Below are positions 1 to 10,587 of a DNA stretch of 64,000 nucleotides, one piece after another; position 1 is the stretch's first letter; each line of letters opens with the position of its first letter. The notes below the pieces were generated by a model, which saw only the letters and a program-made list of their open reading frames with translations, made no database searches and was not told where the DNA came from. The stretch is from the NCBI RefSeq assembly GCF_002355515.1, contig NZ_AP014809.1, positions 1,884,501 through 1,948,500 of the forward strand, given 5' to 3'. This DNA comes from Methylorubrum populi (lineage in GTDB: Bacteria > Pseudomonadota > Alphaproteobacteria > Rhizobiales > Beijerinckiaceae). Both the position numbers and the translations under genes were made by a program.

Positions 1-372
1 TGCCGTGTCTCGGCGGGCTGATCGGGAGAGGGGCTGTCCATCGTGCCTCGCTCTGTTGTTGCGATGCATCCATAGATGGTGCATTGCGATAAAAAATCTG
101 TGCGGTTCTTTGCCTCGCGCGCAGGCAATGCCATATGGGACGACGCGCGTGCACGGGCCGGCATTCCCGCCGGTCACCTTGCATCCCTGAGGCACACGCT
201 CGACATCCGGCTCGGGATGCGACATGGAAGCGGCCTTGTATCGAGGCATGCTGCGCATCCGTTCGCGCGGGCGCGGCGCTGAGATGATCTCCAGGTCGCG
301 GATCGCACCGGATTCGGATAAGATCGCGCCCGCGCCTGCGGGACGCCGAAGACCGGCACGCGCGGACGACTC
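1..372. other. Upstream region with no supported gene
   Basis: This stretch ahead of ispG has only short, overlapping, low-complexity open frames with no recognisable protein features. A locally AT-richer patch near 60-115 could hold promoter elements, but I see no convincing -35/-10 pair. The gene further upstream lies outside the window. Confidence 0.4.
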
Positions 373-390
373 TTGACCCGCGAAGGCACG

Positions 391-1719
391 ATGGAAGTCA
401 TGGAAGCTCCCGACGCCCTGGCAAACCCGATCGACGCTCAGAGCCCCAATATGAAGGGGCCGGAGATCGCCGGGCCGGCACCGCGCCACCGCACCGTCGG
501 CGTGCAGATCGGCGAGGGCGAGGGCGCCGTCACCGTCGGCGGCGGTGCGCCGATCGTCGTCCAGTCGATGACCAACACCGACACGGCCGACATCGACGGC
601 ACGGTGGCCCAGGTGGCCCAGCTCGCCCGCGCCGGCTCGGAGCTGGTGCGCATCACCGTCGACCGCGACGAGGCGGCGGCGGCCGTGCCGAAGATCCGCG
701 AGCGGCTCGACCGCATCGGCGTGCACGTGCCGTTGGTGGGTGACTTCCACTATATCGGCCACAAGCTCCTGTCCGACCATCCGGCCTGCGCCGAGGCGCT
801 CGCCAAGTACCGGATCAACCCGGGCAATGTCGGCTTCAAGGAGAAGAAGGATACTCAGTTCTCGACCATCGTCGAGCAGGCGATCAAGTACGGCAAGACC
901 GTGCGCATCGGTGCCAATTGGGGCTCGCTCGACGGCGAGCTGCTGACACACCTGATGGACGAGAACGCCCGCTCGCCGAACCCGATCGACGCCCGCGCGG
1001 TGATGCGCGAGGCGATGGTGCAGTCGGCCCTGACTTCGGCCGACCGGGCGGTCTCGCTCGGCCTGCCGAAGGACCGCATCATCCTCTCGGCCAAGGTCTC
1101 GGCGGTGCAGGACCTCATCGCGGTCTACCGCGAGGTGGCGCGCCGCTCCGACTACGCGATCCATCTCGGCCTGACCGAGGCCGGCATGGGCTCGAAGGGC
1201 ATCGTCGCCGCCTCCGCCGCCATCGGCGTGCTGCTGCAGGAGGGCATCGGCGACACGATCCGCTACTCGCTCACCCCTGAGCCCGGCGGCGACCGCACGG
1301 TCGAGGTGAAGGCGGCGCAGGAACTCCTGCAGACCATGGGCTTCCGCACCTTCGTGCCCCTGGTCGCGGCCTGCCCCGGCTGCGGCCGCACCACCTCGAC
1401 GACGTTCCAGGAACTCGCCCGCGACATCCAGAACTGGATCTCCACCTCCATGCCGGAGTGGAAGAAGACCTATCCCGGCGTCGAGGGGCTCAACGTCGCG
1501 GTGATGGGCTGCATCGTCAACGGGCCGGGCGAGTCGAAGCACGCCGATATCGGCATCTCGCTGCCCGGCACCGGCGAGAGCCCGAGCGCCCCGGTCTTCA
1601 TCGACGGCAAGAAGGCGATGACCCTGCGCGGCGCGACCCTCGCCAAGGACTTCGAGGCGATCGTGATCGACTACATCGAGCGCCGCTTCGGCCAGGGCAA
1701 GCGCGACGCCGCCGAGTGA
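391..1719 (+). CDS. ispG: 4-hydroxy-3-methylbut-2-enyl diphosphate synthase (flavodoxin type)
   Basis: IspG (GcpE) converts 2-C-methyl-D-erythritol 2,4-cyclodiphosphate to HMBPP in the cytosolic MEP isoprenoid pathway, using a [4Fe-4S] cluster. The protein is 442 aa, within the range for proteobacterial enzymes. The cluster ligands are visible: [10 protein letters not shown] gives Cys328 and Cys331, and [11 protein letters not shown] gives Cys374 followed by the conserved Glu of GPGE. The N-terminal TIM-barrel part carries [14 protein letters not shown] chose ATG 391, with AAGG just upstream; TTG 373 and ATG 400 are also in frame. It is followed by a perfect inverted repeat and then kup. Function is very secure; only the exact start is uncertain. 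Confidence 0.96.
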   Translation: MEVMEAPDALANPIDAQSPNMKGPEIAGPAPRHRTVGVQIGEGEGAVTVGGGAPIVVQSMTNTDTADIDGTVAQVAQLARAGSELVRITVDRDEAAAAVPKIRERLDRIGVHVPLVGDFHYIGHKLLSDHPACAEALAKYRINPGNVGFKEKKDTQFSTIVEQAIKYGKTVRIGANWGSLDGELLTHLMDENARSPNPIDARAVMREAMVQSALTSADRAVSLGLPKDRIILSAKVSAVQDLIAVYREVARRSDYAIHLGLTEAGMGSKGIVAASAAIGVLLQEGIGDTIRYSLTPEPGGDRTVEVKAAQELLQTMGFRTFVPLVAACPGCGRTTSTTFQELARDIQNWISTSMPEWKKTYPGVEGLNVAVMGCIVNGPGESKHADIGISLPGTGESPSAPVFIDGKKAMTLRGATLAKDFEAIVIDYIERRFGQGKRDAAE

Positions 1720-1732
1720 GTTTGTTCGGTGA

Positions 1733-1776
1733 GACGGCCGCCTTCATCGCCCGCACGGGGGGATGGGGCGGCCGTC
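1733..1776 (+). terminator. Inverted repeat after ispG, probable terminator
   Basis: GACGGCCGCC (1733-1742) is perfectly repeated in inverse as GGCGGCCGTC (1767-1776) and followed by TTTCCGTTTC. It begins 13 nt after the ispG stop. The 24-nt loop is long and the T-run short, so termination strength is uncertain. Confidence 0.5.
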
Positions 1777-2008
1777 TTTCCGTTTCGGGACGGGTCGCCC
1801 GCTCCGACGCGCCTCTCTTCTTTCCGGCCGCCGCGATGTCCGGTCCGCGCCCCGCGATCCGAACCTGCCCCGCGCCGCCTCCGGCGCGCCGTTCCGTCGC
1901 GACCCGGCGCCCGCTCCGGCCCGATCGATCCGCACCACCGACGCATTCCCTTCATGCGAACCCGGCACACCCGGCCGGACGACGCGCGAACTCAGGCGTT
2001 CCTGCCCG

Positions 2009-4036
2009 ATGACCCAGCCTGCCAGCCCAAATTCGGCGAGCCCAGACGCGGCGAGTCCGGACGCGTCCCGTCCGAGCCCGTCGGCCGCCCCCGTCATGGG
2101 CGGGCCGGCGCCCGGTGAGGGCGGCCCGGTCGCGACGTCGGCGGGCGCCGTCGATGCGAGCCAGGAGGAGGCGCACGGCCATGCCAAGACCGGTTTCTGG
2201 GCGCTCACCATCGGCTCCGTCGGCGTCGTCTACGGCGATATCGGCACGAGCCCGCTCTACGCCTTCCGCGAGGCCCTGGCGCCCTCGCGCGCCGACGGCA
2301 TCCTGCTCGCCGAGGAGGTGATCGGCACCGCCTCGCTGATCATCTGGGCGCTGCTCCTCATCGTGACGATCAAGTACGTCGCGATCCTGCTGCGCATGGA
2401 CAACAACGGCGAGGGTGGCATCCTCTCGCTGATGGCCCAGGCCCGGCACGCGCTCGGCGGCTCCAAAATCGTGTTCATGCTGGGGCTCCTCGGCGCCTCG
2501 CTGTTCTACGGCGACTCCGTCATCACGCCCGCGATCTCCGTGCTCTCGGCGGTGGAGGGCCTGAAGCTCGTCACGCCGGCCTTCGACGACTACGTGCTGC
2601 CGATCACGGTGGCGATCATCCTCGGCCTGTTCGCGGTCCAGAGCCACGGCACGGCCCGCGTCGCGACCTTCTTCGGACCGGCCATGGTGGTGTGGTTCCT
2701 GGCGATGGCCGCCGCCGCCCTGCCCCACATCGCCGGCAATCCCGGCGTGCTGGCCGCCTTCAATCCCTGGTACGCGGTGCATTACCTCCTCGGCCACGGC
2801 ACCGGGGCGCTGGTGGCCCTCGGCGCGGTGTTCCTGGCGGTGACGGGGGCGGAAGCCCTGTTCGCCGATCTCGGCCATTTCGGGCGCCGCCCGATCCAGG
2901 TGGCGTGGCTCGGCCTCGTCGCCCCCTGCCTCGTCCTGAACTATCTCGGCCAGACCGCCCTCGTGCTGGCCAAGCCCGAGACCACGGACCCGTTCTACCA
3001 GCTCGTGCCGGAATGGGGCCTGATCCCCATGGTGCTGCTGGCCACTCTCGCCACCGTGACCGCGAGCCAGGCGGTGATCACCGGCGCCTTCTCCCTGTCG
3101 CGGCAGGCGATCCAGCTCGGCATGCTGCCGCGCATGGAGATCCGCCACACCTCGGAGGCGCATTCCGGCCAGATCTACCTGCCGCAGATCAACACCCTGC
3201 TCGGCCTCGGCGTGGTGATCCTGGCGGTGACCTTCCGCTCCTCCTCGGCTTTGGCCTCGGCCTACGGCATCGCGGTGACGGGCACGATGCTGCTCACCGC
3301 CTCCATGGCCTACGTGGTGCTGTGGAAGGTGGTGCGGCTCTCGCCGCTCGTCTCGGCGGCGATCATCATGCCGTTCATCGTGCTGGAATTCCTGTTCCTG
3401 CTCTCGAACCTGCTGAAGCTGCACGAGGGCGGCTACGTGCCCTTGATGCTCGCCGGCGGCCTGATGCTGATGATGTGGACCTGGGTGCGAGGCGTCACGA
3501 TCCTGTTCAACAAGACCCGCAAGACCGACGTGCCGCTGATCGAACTCGTCGGCATGCTGGAGAAGAGCACCTCCTACCAGCGGGTGAAGGGCACCGCTGT
3601 CTTCCTCACCAGCGATCCCGAGATCGCGCCCGCCGCGCTCCTGCACAACATGAAGCACAACAAGGTGATCCACGAGAAGAACGTGGTGCTCACCGTCGAG
3701 ACCATGGACCGACCCCGGGCGACGCAAGCGGAGCGGGTCCGCATCGAGCCGGTCGGCTTCGGCTTCTACCGCGTGGTGATGCGCTTCGGCTTCATGGAGA
3801 CCCCCAACATCCCGCGCACCCTGACACTCCTCAAGCGCGAGGGCTTCAAGTTCGACATCATGTCGACCTCGTTCTTCCTGTCGCGCCGCTCGATCCGTCC
3901 GGCCGCGCATTCCGGCATGCCGCTGTGGCAGGACCGGATCTTCATCACGCTGGCCAAGAACGCCAACGACGCCACGGACTTCTTCCAGATCCCGACCGGC
4001 CGCGTCGTCGAGGTCGGCACGCAGGTGACGGTGTAG
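2009..4036 (+). CDS. kup: Low-affinity potassium transport protein Kup
   Basis: Kup is an inner-membrane K+ uptake system of the KUP/HAK/KT family, probably coupled to protons. The family signature [18 protein letters not shown] opens the first membrane segment and is followed by about twelve hydrophobic segments, with [17 protein letters not shown] in the third region. The last third is hydrophilic and should be the cytosolic C-terminal domain. From ATG 2009 the protein is 675 aa with a Ser/Pro/Ala-rich N-terminal tail of about 75 residues. The frame stays open further upstream (to 1763) but that part is low-complexity and unlike Kup; ATG 2096 is another possible start. It stands alone on this strand with no other potassium gene nearby. 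Confidence 0.94.
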   Translation: MTQPASPNSASPDAASPDASRPSPSAAPVMGGPAPGEGGPVATSAGAVDASQEEAHGHAKTGFWALTIGSVGVVYGDIGTSPLYAFREALAPSRADGILLAEEVIGTASLIIWALLLIVTIKYVAILLRMDNNGEGGILSLMAQARHALGGSKIVFMLGLLGASLFYGDSVITPAISVLSAVEGLKLVTPAFDDYVLPITVAIILGLFAVQSHGTARVATFFGPAMVVWFLAMAAAALPHIAGNPGVLAAFNPWYAVHYLLGHGTGALVALGAVFLAVTGAEALFADLGHFGRRPIQVAWLGLVAPCLVLNYLGQTALVLAKPETTDPFYQLVPEWGLIPMVLLATLATVTASQAVITGAFSLSRQAIQLGMLPRMEIRHTSEAHSGQIYLPQINTLLGLGVVILAVTFRSSSALASAYGIAVTGTMLLTASMAYVVLWKVVRLSPLVSAAIIMPFIVLEFLFLLSNLLKLHEGGYVPLMLAGGLMLMMWTWVRGVTILFNKTRKTDVPLIELVGMLEKSTSYQRVKGTAVFLTSDPEIAPAALLHNMKHNKVIHEKNVVLTVETMDRPRATQAERVRIEPVGFGFYRVVMRFGFMETPNIPRTLTLLKREGFKFDIMSTSFFLSRRSIRPAAHSGMPLWQDRIFITLAKNANDATDFFQIPTGRVVEVGTQVTV

Positions 4037-4277
4037 GGCATCGTTCCGGAGGAGGCTGCCGGCCGTCCGGGCGGGGGGCGCGGCTGGCGCAGCCGGTGGC
4101 GAGACTGCACGGCGAAAACTCCCGTTCTGGATGCGGGCACTTCGGGAGTACTGACAAAGAGTTGCGCGCAATTCTGTGGCTTGTCGGCGACAGGACGCTC
4201 ATTTGCGCGCGACCGACTTGCGCCCCCGATCACGGCCTCGTACGGCTTGGCTTGCGAAAAGCAAGCAAGAACAACAG

Positions 4278-4294
4278 TTTAGCATAATTCCAAA
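4278..4294 (+). promoter_or_regulatory. Candidate Irr (iron control element) box upstream of the siderophore receptor
   Basis: TTTAGCATAATTCCAAA is an imperfect palindrome in a short AT-rich patch of a GC-rich, gene-free 329-nt interval (4037-4365). It matches 12 of 14 half-site positions of the TTTAGAA-N3-TTCTAAA pattern that I recall for Irr boxes of Rhizobiales. A possible -10 hexamer (CATAAT, 4283-4288) lies inside it. It is 72 nt before the receptor start. The site is seen; the regulator is inferred. Confidence 0.5.
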
Positions 4295-4365
4295 CAACCG
4301 ACCTGCCGGGTTCCGCGTGTGTGCTGCGGAGGCTGCCGGCTGCGCCGGACGGAAGGACCAAGGTG

Positions 4366-6603
4366 ATGGGGTCGGTTCACACGTTCGTCGGCATCCGCGC
4401 CTTGCGGACCCTGGCACTGGCCGGCGCCTCGCTCGTCGCCCTCACGGCGGGCGCCGCCGCGCAGCAGGCAACGGCGCGGCTCGAAGAACTGTCGGTCGAA
4501 GGCAGCGGCCGTGGCGCCGGCGCCATCGGCGTGGGCCAAGCCGCCCAGCGCGGTCCGGACGGCCGTGCCGCGCCCGAGGATCCGCGCGGCCCCGTCCGGG
4601 GCTACGTCGCCACCCGTTCGGCCACCGCGACCAAGACCAATACGCCGCTGATCGAGACGCCGCAGTCGATCACTGTCGTCGGTCGCGAGCAGATCGACGC
4701 GCAGAAGGCGCAGACGCTGACGCAGGCGACGCAGTACACGGCCGGCGTCTATTCGGGCACGTTCGGCGCCGATACCCGCGTGGATTACTTCACCCTGCGC
4801 GGCTTCATCGCCAGCGATTACGGCATCTACCGCGACGGCCTTCAGGTGCTGAACTACGGCTTCGGCACCTTCAAGGTCGAGACCTTCGGCCTGGAGCGGA
4901 TCGAGGTGCTGCGCGGACCGGCCGCGGTGCTGTTCGGCGCCGGCAATCCCGGCGGCATCATCAACCAGATCACCAAGCGGCCGACGACCCAGCCCTTCGG
5001 CTATGTCGAGGTCGGCGGCGGATCGTTCGGGCAGGTCTACGGCGCCTTCGATATCGGCGGCCCGGTCGACGATTCGGGCCACTGGTTCTATCGCCTCACC
5101 GGCTTCGGCCGGCAGGGCGGCACGCAGGTCGACGGGGCCCCCGACGACCGCGCCTACATCGCGCCCGCCCTGACCTATCGCCCCGATGCCGGCACCTCGC
5201 TCACCATCCTGACCAGCTACCAGCGCGACTCGACCGCCGTCACCGCGAACTTCCTGCCCTATTCCGGCACCGTGCGGCGCAATCTCAGCGGGCTGCGCAT
5301 CCCGCGCTCGCTGAATGTCGGCGATCCGGCGATCAACACCTTCCAGCGCGAGCAGGCCTTCGCGGGCTACGAGTTCGAGCACGCCTTCGACGAGACCTGG
5401 ACCTTCCGCCAGAACCTCCGCTACTCGTTCAGCGACGCGTTCCAGAATTCGTACCTGAACCAGACCGGCTACGTCGACGCCGCGACCGAGACGACCCTCA
5501 ACCGCTACCAGTTCCTGACCAGCTCGAAGGTCGGGATCTTCCAGGTCGACAACCAGGCCGAGGCGCGCTTCTTCGACGGCTTCTTCGCCCACGATCTGCT
5601 GATCGGCCTCGACTACAAGCGCTACGACCTGCACGACAACCAGGGCACCAACTTCGCGGCCGGCTACACCGTGCCGGGGCTCAGCCTTCTCAACCCGATC
5701 TACGGCCAGATCCGCGGCCGCCCGGCCCCCTACCTCGTCAACGCCGACACCTTCCAGCAGCTCGGCATCTATGTGCAGGACCAGATCAAGCTCACCGACC
5801 GCCTGACCCTCGTCCTCGGCGGGCGCCAGGACTTCGCCGACAACGTCGTGCGCGACCGTCTCAGCCCGGCCAACAGCAGCAGCCGCAGCGACGAGGCCTT
5901 CAGCGGCCGTGCCGCCCTGATCTACAACTTCCCCGAAGGGCTCGCGCCCTATGTCAGCTACTCGACCTCGTTCCAGCCGCAGATCGGCTCGGACGCCAAC
6001 GGCCGGAGCTACGCGCCCGAATACGGCGAGCAGGTCGAGGTCGGCGTCAAGTTCGAGCCCGTCGGGTACGGCTTCTTCCTGACGGCGGCGGCCTTCGATC
6101 TCGTGCGCCAGAACGTGCTGCAGCCGATTCCGGGCACGTTCTTCAGCGCGCCGCTCGGCGAGGTCCGCTCCCGCGGTGTCGAGGTGCAGGCCGTGGCCAA
6201 CCTCGCCGAGGGGCTGAACCTCGTCGGCGCCTTCACCGCCTACGATCTGCAAACCATCAAGGGCAACGCCGATCAGGTCGGCCGCACGCCGACCCGCATC
6301 CCGGAGGTGCTGGCCTCGGTCTTCGCCGACTACACCATCCCCACCGGCGACTGGCGCGGCTTCGGCTTCGGCGGCGGCGTCCGCTACGTGGGGCGCTCCT
6401 TCGCGGATGTCGCCAACACCCTGACCGTGCCGGACTACGTGCTGTTCGACGCGCAGATCCACTACACCTGGGACAACTGGCGCGCGGCGATCAACGCCAC
6501 CAATATCGGCGACCGCCGCTTCGTCTCCTCGTGCATCTCGGCCAACGAGTGCTTCTACGGCGAGGCCCGCCGGGTGCTGGGCAGCATCAGCTACAAGTGG
6601 TGA
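4366..6603 (+). CDS. TonB-dependent siderophore receptor
   Basis: This is an outer-membrane beta-barrel receptor for a ferric siderophore, energised by TonB-ExbBD. From ATG 4366 it is 745 aa and starts with a clear signal peptide ending near AAAQQ. An upstream GTG in frame (4321) would put 15 odd residues ahead of the signal, while GGAAGGA sits 9-15 nt before ATG 4366. The plug domain follows a Gly/Arg-rich linker and contains TKTNTPLIETPQSITVVGRE, then the IEVLRGPAAVLFGAGNPGGI motif typical of siderophore receptors. The barrel ends in SYKW, an aromatic C-terminus suited to Bam insertion. I see no N-terminal signalling (STN) domain, so it is probably a plain transporter rather than a FecA-type transducer. 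It is a paralogue of the receptor at 41358-43631. The siderophore is unknown. Confidence 0.93.
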   Translation: MGSVHTFVGIRALRTLALAGASLVALTAGAAAQQATARLEELSVEGSGRGAGAIGVGQAAQRGPDGRAAPEDPRGPVRGYVATRSATATKTNTPLIETPQSITVVGREQIDAQKAQTLTQATQYTAGVYSGTFGADTRVDYFTLRGFIASDYGIYRDGLQVLNYGFGTFKVETFGLERIEVLRGPAAVLFGAGNPGGIINQITKRPTTQPFGYVEVGGGSFGQVYGAFDIGGPVDDSGHWFYRLTGFGRQGGTQVDGAPDDRAYIAPALTYRPDAGTSLTILTSYQRDSTAVTANFLPYSGTVRRNLSGLRIPRSLNVGDPAINTFQREQAFAGYEFEHAFDETWTFRQNLRYSFSDAFQNSYLNQTGYVDAATETTLNRYQFLTSSKVGIFQVDNQAEARFFDGFFAHDLLIGLDYKRYDLHDNQGTNFAAGYTVPGLSLLNPIYGQIRGRPAPYLVNADTFQQLGIYVQDQIKLTDRLTLVLGGRQDFADNVVRDRLSPANSSSRSDEAFSGRAALIYNFPEGLAPYVSYSTSFQPQIGSDANGRSYAPEYGEQVEVGVKFEPVGYGFFLTAAAFDLVRQNVLQPIPGTFFSAPLGEVRSRGVEVQAVANLAEGLNLVGAFTAYDLQTIKGNADQVGRTPTRIPEVLASVFADYTIPTGDWRGFGFGGGVRYVGRSFADVANTLTVPDYVLFDAQIHYTWDNWRAAINATNIGDRRFVSSCISANECFYGEARRVLGSISYKW

Positions 6604-6609
6604 ACTGCC

Positions 6610-6633
6610 GCAGGGCCCGTCCGCGGGCCCTGC
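6610..6633 (+). terminator. Strong GC hairpin after the siderophore receptor
   Basis: GCAGGGCCC (6610-6618) pairs perfectly with GGGCCCTGC (6625-6633) around a 6-nt loop, 6 nt after the receptor stop codon. There is no T-run, so this may act as an mRNA-stabilising hairpin or a weak terminator. Confidence 0.5.
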
Positions 6634-6722
6634 GCCACCTTGGAGGCGGCGGGCGGCCGGGCTATTTCGGGGCTCTCTAAGCGGATCGTGAGAATCCGCG
6701 TCTCGAGGAACGTCCACGCGCC

Positions 6723-7196
6723 ATGATCGCCCGCTCTCTCATCGCCGCCCTGCTGATCGGCGGCCTCGCCTGTCCTGCATCCGCGCAGGAAACCGCCTCT
6801 CCGCCCGCACAGGCCGCTCCGCAGGAGCCCGCAAAGGAAGCCGCGCCGCCGCGGCCGATCCGCAACGCGCCGAGCCCGCGGGCGCTGGAATTCGCCGCCT
6901 ACATCTTCTCGGCGGTCAATGTCTGCGGCTACCGGCTCAACACCGCGGAGTTCGAGGCGCTGCTCGCCAAGCAGAACACACGGCCCGAGGATGTCAGCCC
7001 GCGCGGGCCCTTCGGCAACCGGGTGATGGGCATCTTCACGCTGATGTCCAACCAGATGAACCTCAACCGCGAGCAGGCCTGCCTCGCGGTGGCCGGCGAG
7101 TACGGGCCCGAGGGGAACGTGGTGAAGAACGTCCTGCTGCCGCCGGGCTCCGACGACACGCCCGCCGCGCCCGCGGGCAAGCCGGCACAGCCTTAG
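6723..7196 (+). CDS. Conserved secreted hypothetical protein
   Basis: I do not recognise a named family. The 157-aa product begins with a good signal peptide (a hydrophobic run ending in CPASAQE, cleavage likely after residue 21) followed by a Pro/Ala/Glu-rich linker of about 30 residues. The folded part starts near [17 protein letters not shown] and has two cysteines, in NVCGYR and in [12 protein letters not shown], that could form a disulfide in the periplasm. The tail is again Pro/Ala-rich. It lies on the same strand 119 nt after the siderophore receptor, but the hairpin between them makes co-transcription uncertain. Coding is supported by the signal peptide and conserved-looking core. Confidence 0.75.
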   Translation: MIARSLIAALLIGGLACPASAQETASPPAQAAPQEPAKEAAPPRPIRNAPSPRALEFAAYIFSAVNVCGYRLNTAEFEALLAKQNTRPEDVSPRGPFGNRVMGIFTLMSNQMNLNREQACLAVAGEYGPEGNVVKNVLLPPGSDDTPAAPAGKPAQP

Positions 7197-7407
7197 CGGT
7201 CCTCGATCGCGGCAGGACAGGTCGCGATGGGCGGGGCGCCGCGCGGGAGGAGGTCCGGATCATCCGGCCGGGCACCTCGGCCCGCCCCGTCGCCGGCCTG
7301 ACAGCGCCGGATCGGCCCACCGCGAAGTCGGCGGCTCCCCGTTCGCGCGAAATGCTGTAGAGGGACGGGCGAGACCCGCATCCGACCCTTCCGCTGGCCC
7401 TGGCCCC

Positions 7408-8538
7408 ATGTCCGCAACCGACCCCGCGCCCCGATCCTCCCTGCGCCCCCAGCCGCGTCCCGGCGTCCTCGACATCGAGGCCTACGTGCCCGGCAAGAGC
7501 GCCGCGCCGGGCGTGGCGAAGATCCACAAGCTCTCGTCGAACGAGACGCCGCTCGGCCCGAGCCCGCGGGCGATCGAGGCCGTGCGCGCGGAGGCCGCGA
7601 CGCTCGCCCTCTACCCCGACGGCAGCGCGACCCGTCTGCGCGCGGCGATCGGCGCCCGCTACGGGCTCGACCCCGCCCGCATCGTCTGCGGCGCGGGCTC
7701 GGACGAGCTGCTGACCCTGCTGGCGCTGGCCTTCGTCGGCCCAGGGGATGAGGGCATCTTCTGCGAGCACGGCTTCCTCGTCTACCGCATCGCGATCCTG
7801 ACGGCGGGCGGCACGCCGGTGGTGGCTCCGGAGACGAACCTCACGGCGGATGTCGACGCGATTCTCGCCGCCGTCACGCCGCGCACCCGGATCGTCTACC
7901 TCGCCAACCCCAACAACCCGACCGGCACCTACCTGCCGTTCGAGGAGGTCCGCCGCCTGCATGCCGGCCTGCCCGGCAACGTGCTGCTCGTGCTCGACGG
8001 GGCCTATGCCGAGTACGTGCGCGCCAACGACTACACCGCTGGACTCGAACTGGCGCTCGACGCACCCAACGTCGTCATGACGCGCACCTTCTCGAAGATC
8101 CACGGGCTGGCGGCGCAGCGCATCGGCTGGATGGTGGGATCCGAGGCCGTGGTCGATGCGGTCAACCGCATCCGCGGGCCGTTCAACGTCTCGGCCGGCG
8201 CCATCGCGGCGGGGGCGGCGGCGATCGCCGACGAGGGCCATGTCGCGGCGGCGGTCGCCCATAACGACGAATGGCTCGCCTGGCTTACCCGCGCGGTCGA
8301 GGCGCTGGGCCTCGCCGTGACGCCGAGCGTCGGCAACTTCCTGCTCGTCCACTTCTCGGACGAGCCCGGCCGCACGGCGGCGGAGGCCGATGCGCATCTG
8401 ACGCGCGCCGGCGTGATCGTGCGCCGAGTGTCGTCCTACGGCCTGCCCAACGCCTTGCGGGTGACCGTCGGCAGCGCGGAGGCCAACCGTGCCTTCGTGG
8501 ATGCGCTGACCGACTTCCTCGGGGTGCCGCGGTCGTGA
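7408..8538 (+). CDS. hisC: Histidinol-phosphate aminotransferase
   Basis: HisC is a cytosolic fold-type I PLP enzyme converting imidazole-acetol phosphate to histidinol phosphate; alphaproteobacterial versions often also transaminate prephenate or aromatic keto acids. The 376-aa protein shows the N-terminal [19 protein letters not shown] motif, [14 protein letters not shown] for cofactor and substrate binding, and [15 protein letters not shown] with the Schiff-base lysine. Its stop overlaps the start of the arogenate/prephenate dehydrogenase gene in GTGA, so the two are translationally coupled. That pairing favours a dual role in histidine and tyrosine/phenylalanine synthesis (inference). Confidence 0.94.
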   Translation: MSATDPAPRSSLRPQPRPGVLDIEAYVPGKSAAPGVAKIHKLSSNETPLGPSPRAIEAVRAEAATLALYPDGSATRLRAAIGARYGLDPARIVCGAGSDELLTLLALAFVGPGDEGIFCEHGFLVYRIAILTAGGTPVVAPETNLTADVDAILAAVTPRTRIVYLANPNNPTGTYLPFEEVRRLHAGLPGNVLLVLDGAYAEYVRANDYTAGLELALDAPNVVMTRTFSKIHGLAAQRIGWMVGSEAVVDAVNRIRGPFNVSAGAIAAGAAAIADEGHVAAAVAHNDEWLAWLTRAVEALGLAVTPSVGNFLLVHFSDEPGRTAAEADAHLTRAGVIVRRVSSYGLPNALRVTVGSAEANRAFVDALTDFLGVPRS

Positions 8539-9485
8539 CGCAGGGCGTGGATCGCCTCGCCATCGTCGGCCTGGGCCTGATCGGCTCCTCGATCGCCCGC
8601 GGCGCCCGCACCTACGGCCTCGCCCGCGAGATCGTGGCGATCGACCGCGACGCGGGCGTGATCGAGCGGGTCAGGGCTCTGGGCCTGGCCGAGACGGCGA
8701 GCACCGAGGTGTCGGCCGTTGCCGGGGCCGACCTCGTCGTCCTCTGCGTGCCGGTGGGCGCGATCGGCGACGTGGCGGCGCGGATCGCGCCGCACCTGAA
8801 GCCTGGCGCCGTCGTTTCCGACGTGGGCTCGGTGAAGGCCGCCGTGGTGACGGCCGTCGCCCCGCATCTGTCCGCAGCGAATCCGTTCGTGCCGGCGCAT
8901 CCGGTGGCCGGCACCGAGTATTCGGGTCCGGATTCGGGCTTCGCCACCCTGTTCTCGAACCGCTGGTGCATCCTGACGCCGCCGGACGGGACCGACCCGG
9001 CGGCGGTCGAGCGGGTGCAGGCCCTGTGGCAGGGGCTGGGGGCCATCGTCGAGACCATGACGCCCGAGCACCACGATCTCGTGCTCGCCATCACCAGCCA
9101 CGTGCCGCACCTGATCGCCTACAACATCGTCGGCACGGCTGCCGACCTTGAGGAGGTCACGCAGTCGGAGGTCATCAAGTTCTCCGCCGGCGGCTTTCGC
9201 GACTTCACCCGCATCGCCGCCTCCGACCCGACCATGTGGCGCGACATCTTCCTGACCAACCGCGACGCGGTGCTGGAGATGCTCGGGCGCTTCAACGAGG
9301 ATCTGTCGGCCCTGTCGCGGGCGATCCGCTGGGGCGACGGCGAGGCCCTGCACGACCTGTTCACCCGCACCCGCGCGATCCGCCGCGGCATCGTCGCCAT
9401 GGGCCAGGAAACGGCCGAACCGGATTTCGGCCGCGCCCGCAACGCGGCGGCGCCGGCGGACCCGCAGAGCTGCAAGCCGAGCTGA
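8535..9485 (+). CDS. tyrC: Prephenate/arogenate dehydrogenase (TyrC/TyrA family)
   Basis: The enzyme oxidatively decarboxylates prephenate or arogenate in tyrosine biosynthesis, in the cytosol. The 316-aa product starts at GTG 8535 with [17 protein letters not shown], the Rossmann GxGxxG nucleotide-binding loop. Next come [13 protein letters not shown] and the substrate-binding segment [21 protein letters not shown]-terminal helical domain contains [17 protein letters not shown] and completes the fold; there is no ACT or chorismate mutase domain. The start overlaps the hisC stop by four bases. The frame is open well upstream, but that part is antisense-like hisC sequence. Whether NAD or NADP, prephenate or arogenate, is used cannot be told from sequence alone. 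Confidence 0.93.
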   Translation: MTQGVDRLAIVGLGLIGSSIARGARTYGLAREIVAIDRDAGVIERVRALGLAETASTEVSAVAGADLVVLCVPVGAIGDVAARIAPHLKPGAVVSDVGSVKAAVVTAVAPHLSAANPFVPAHPVAGTEYSGPDSGFATLFSNRWCILTPPDGTDPAAVERVQALWQGLGAIVETMTPEHHDLVLAITSHVPHLIAYNIVGTAADLEEVTQSEVIKFSAGGFRDFTRIAASDPTMWRDIFLTNRDAVLEMLGRFNEDLSALSRAIRWGDGEALHDLFTRTRAIRRGIVAMGQETAEPDFGRARNAAAPADPQSCKPS

Positions 9486-9502
9486 AGGAGAGAGCGCCCG
9501 AG

Positions 9503-10447
9503 ATGCGGACATTCGCCATCGTTGCCGTCGTCGAGGGCGCCGCGCCCGATCTGTTCGAGTGGCTCGCCTTCCACCGGGCGGTCGGCGTGCGCCACTTCGT
9601 GATCTACGACAACGGCCTCGACAGCGAGGCCGCCGCGCTCCTGAGGGCGCACGAGACGATCGGCGTCACTACCCTGCCCTGCCCGACGCGTATCGACCTC
9701 GCGCCGCGCTTCGCCGCCTATAACCATTTCCTCGCCTCGCGGGCGCGGCTGTTCCGCTTCGCCGCCTTCCTCGGGCTCGACGAATTCCTGGTGCCGGCGC
9801 CCGGTCGCTCGATCCAGGACTGGATCGCCCGCATCCCGGCACATGCCGGCGCGGTGATGGTCAACCGGCGCAGCTTCGACACCTCGGCGCCGGAGGGGAC
9901 GCGGGCCGGGCTCGTGCTGCGCCGTTTCCCCCGCGCCCTCGCGAACCCGGAGCGGGCGGAGAGCCGCGTCGTCACGGCGATCTACCGGCAGGGCGCCGTC
10001 GCGGCGATCGCCGACGGGAATCTGGCGGCCCCGGTGCAGGGCGAGCGGCTGATGAGCGATTTCAGCCCCGCCGAGCCGGATCCGACCCGGCCCGACGCCG
10101 TGCTCGGCGTGCGGCAGGGCGAGATCCGGCTCAACCACTATCTCCGCCCCGCCCCGGCCACTCCTGCAAAGGGTCAGGACGTGGAATCCGAGCCGTGCTT
10201 CCGGACGCAGAGCTGGATCGGGCCGACCCTCGACGAGATGCGCCACCTCCTGGCCCACCTGGAAGGCGTCGCGCCGGCCGAGGCCCTGCGGCTGCGGGCG
10301 CGGGCCGCCGCCGTGCCGGAGCTGGCGCGGCCCGTCGCACCGCAGGAGCATCGTCTCTGGCGGCTGCGCCACCTGCATCGGCCGCGCGTCGAGGCCGCCG
10401 GGCGCTTCGTCCAGCGCAAGCTCTTCGGGGCGCCGCGCCCCTGGTAG
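9503..10447 (+). CDS. Glycosyltransferase family 2-like protein
   Basis: This is a 314-aa cytosolic glycosyltransferase of the Glyco_tranf_2_4 type (GT-A-like, often grouped near GT92). The N-terminus MRTFAIVAVVEG leads into AFHRAVGVRHFVIYDNGLDS, the usual nucleotide-sugar fold entry. The acidic motif is FLGLDEFLVP near residue 95, standing in for the DxD/DEF metal site. No signal peptide or membrane segment is seen. AAGGAGAG lies 10 nt ahead of ATG 9503. It follows tyrC by 17 nt, so it may be in the hisC-tyrC operon although the functions look unrelated. The sugar donor and acceptor are unknown; cell-surface polysaccharide work is the likely role. Confidence 0.8.
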   Translation: MRTFAIVAVVEGAAPDLFEWLAFHRAVGVRHFVIYDNGLDSEAAALLRAHETIGVTTLPCPTRIDLAPRFAAYNHFLASRARLFRFAAFLGLDEFLVPAPGRSIQDWIARIPAHAGAVMVNRRSFDTSAPEGTRAGLVLRRFPRALANPERAESRVVTAIYRQGAVAAIADGNLAAPVQGERLMSDFSPAEPDPTRPDAVLGVRQGEIRLNHYLRPAPATPAKGQDVESEPCFRTQSWIGPTLDEMRHLLAHLEGVAPAEALRLRARAAAVPELARPVAPQEHRLWRLRHLHRPRVEAAGRFVQRKLFGAPRPW

Positions 10448-10587
10448 GACGGCGCGTCGGGGTTCGGCGCACGCGATCCCGCCCTCCATCGCCCCGGCGG
10501 TGCCGCGCGGCCGGACCGCTTCGGTGACGTTCGCGACGATGCTCCCGCTTCCTGTTGTTGCATCGTCTTTTTTCGAAAGCCGATTGG

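Noticed and set aside
5-282. Short frames at the left edge
   Set aside because: They overlap in different frames and have no conserved features.
1952-4171. A 739-aa minus-strand open frame
   Set aside because: It lies antisense to kup and is composed of repeated His/Glu/Gln/Arg runs typical of reverse-strand reading of membrane-protein genes.
4279-6717. An 812-aa minus-strand frame and an 834-aa plus-strand frame (4176-6680)
   Set aside because: Both are shadows over the siderophore receptor gene, with no motif.
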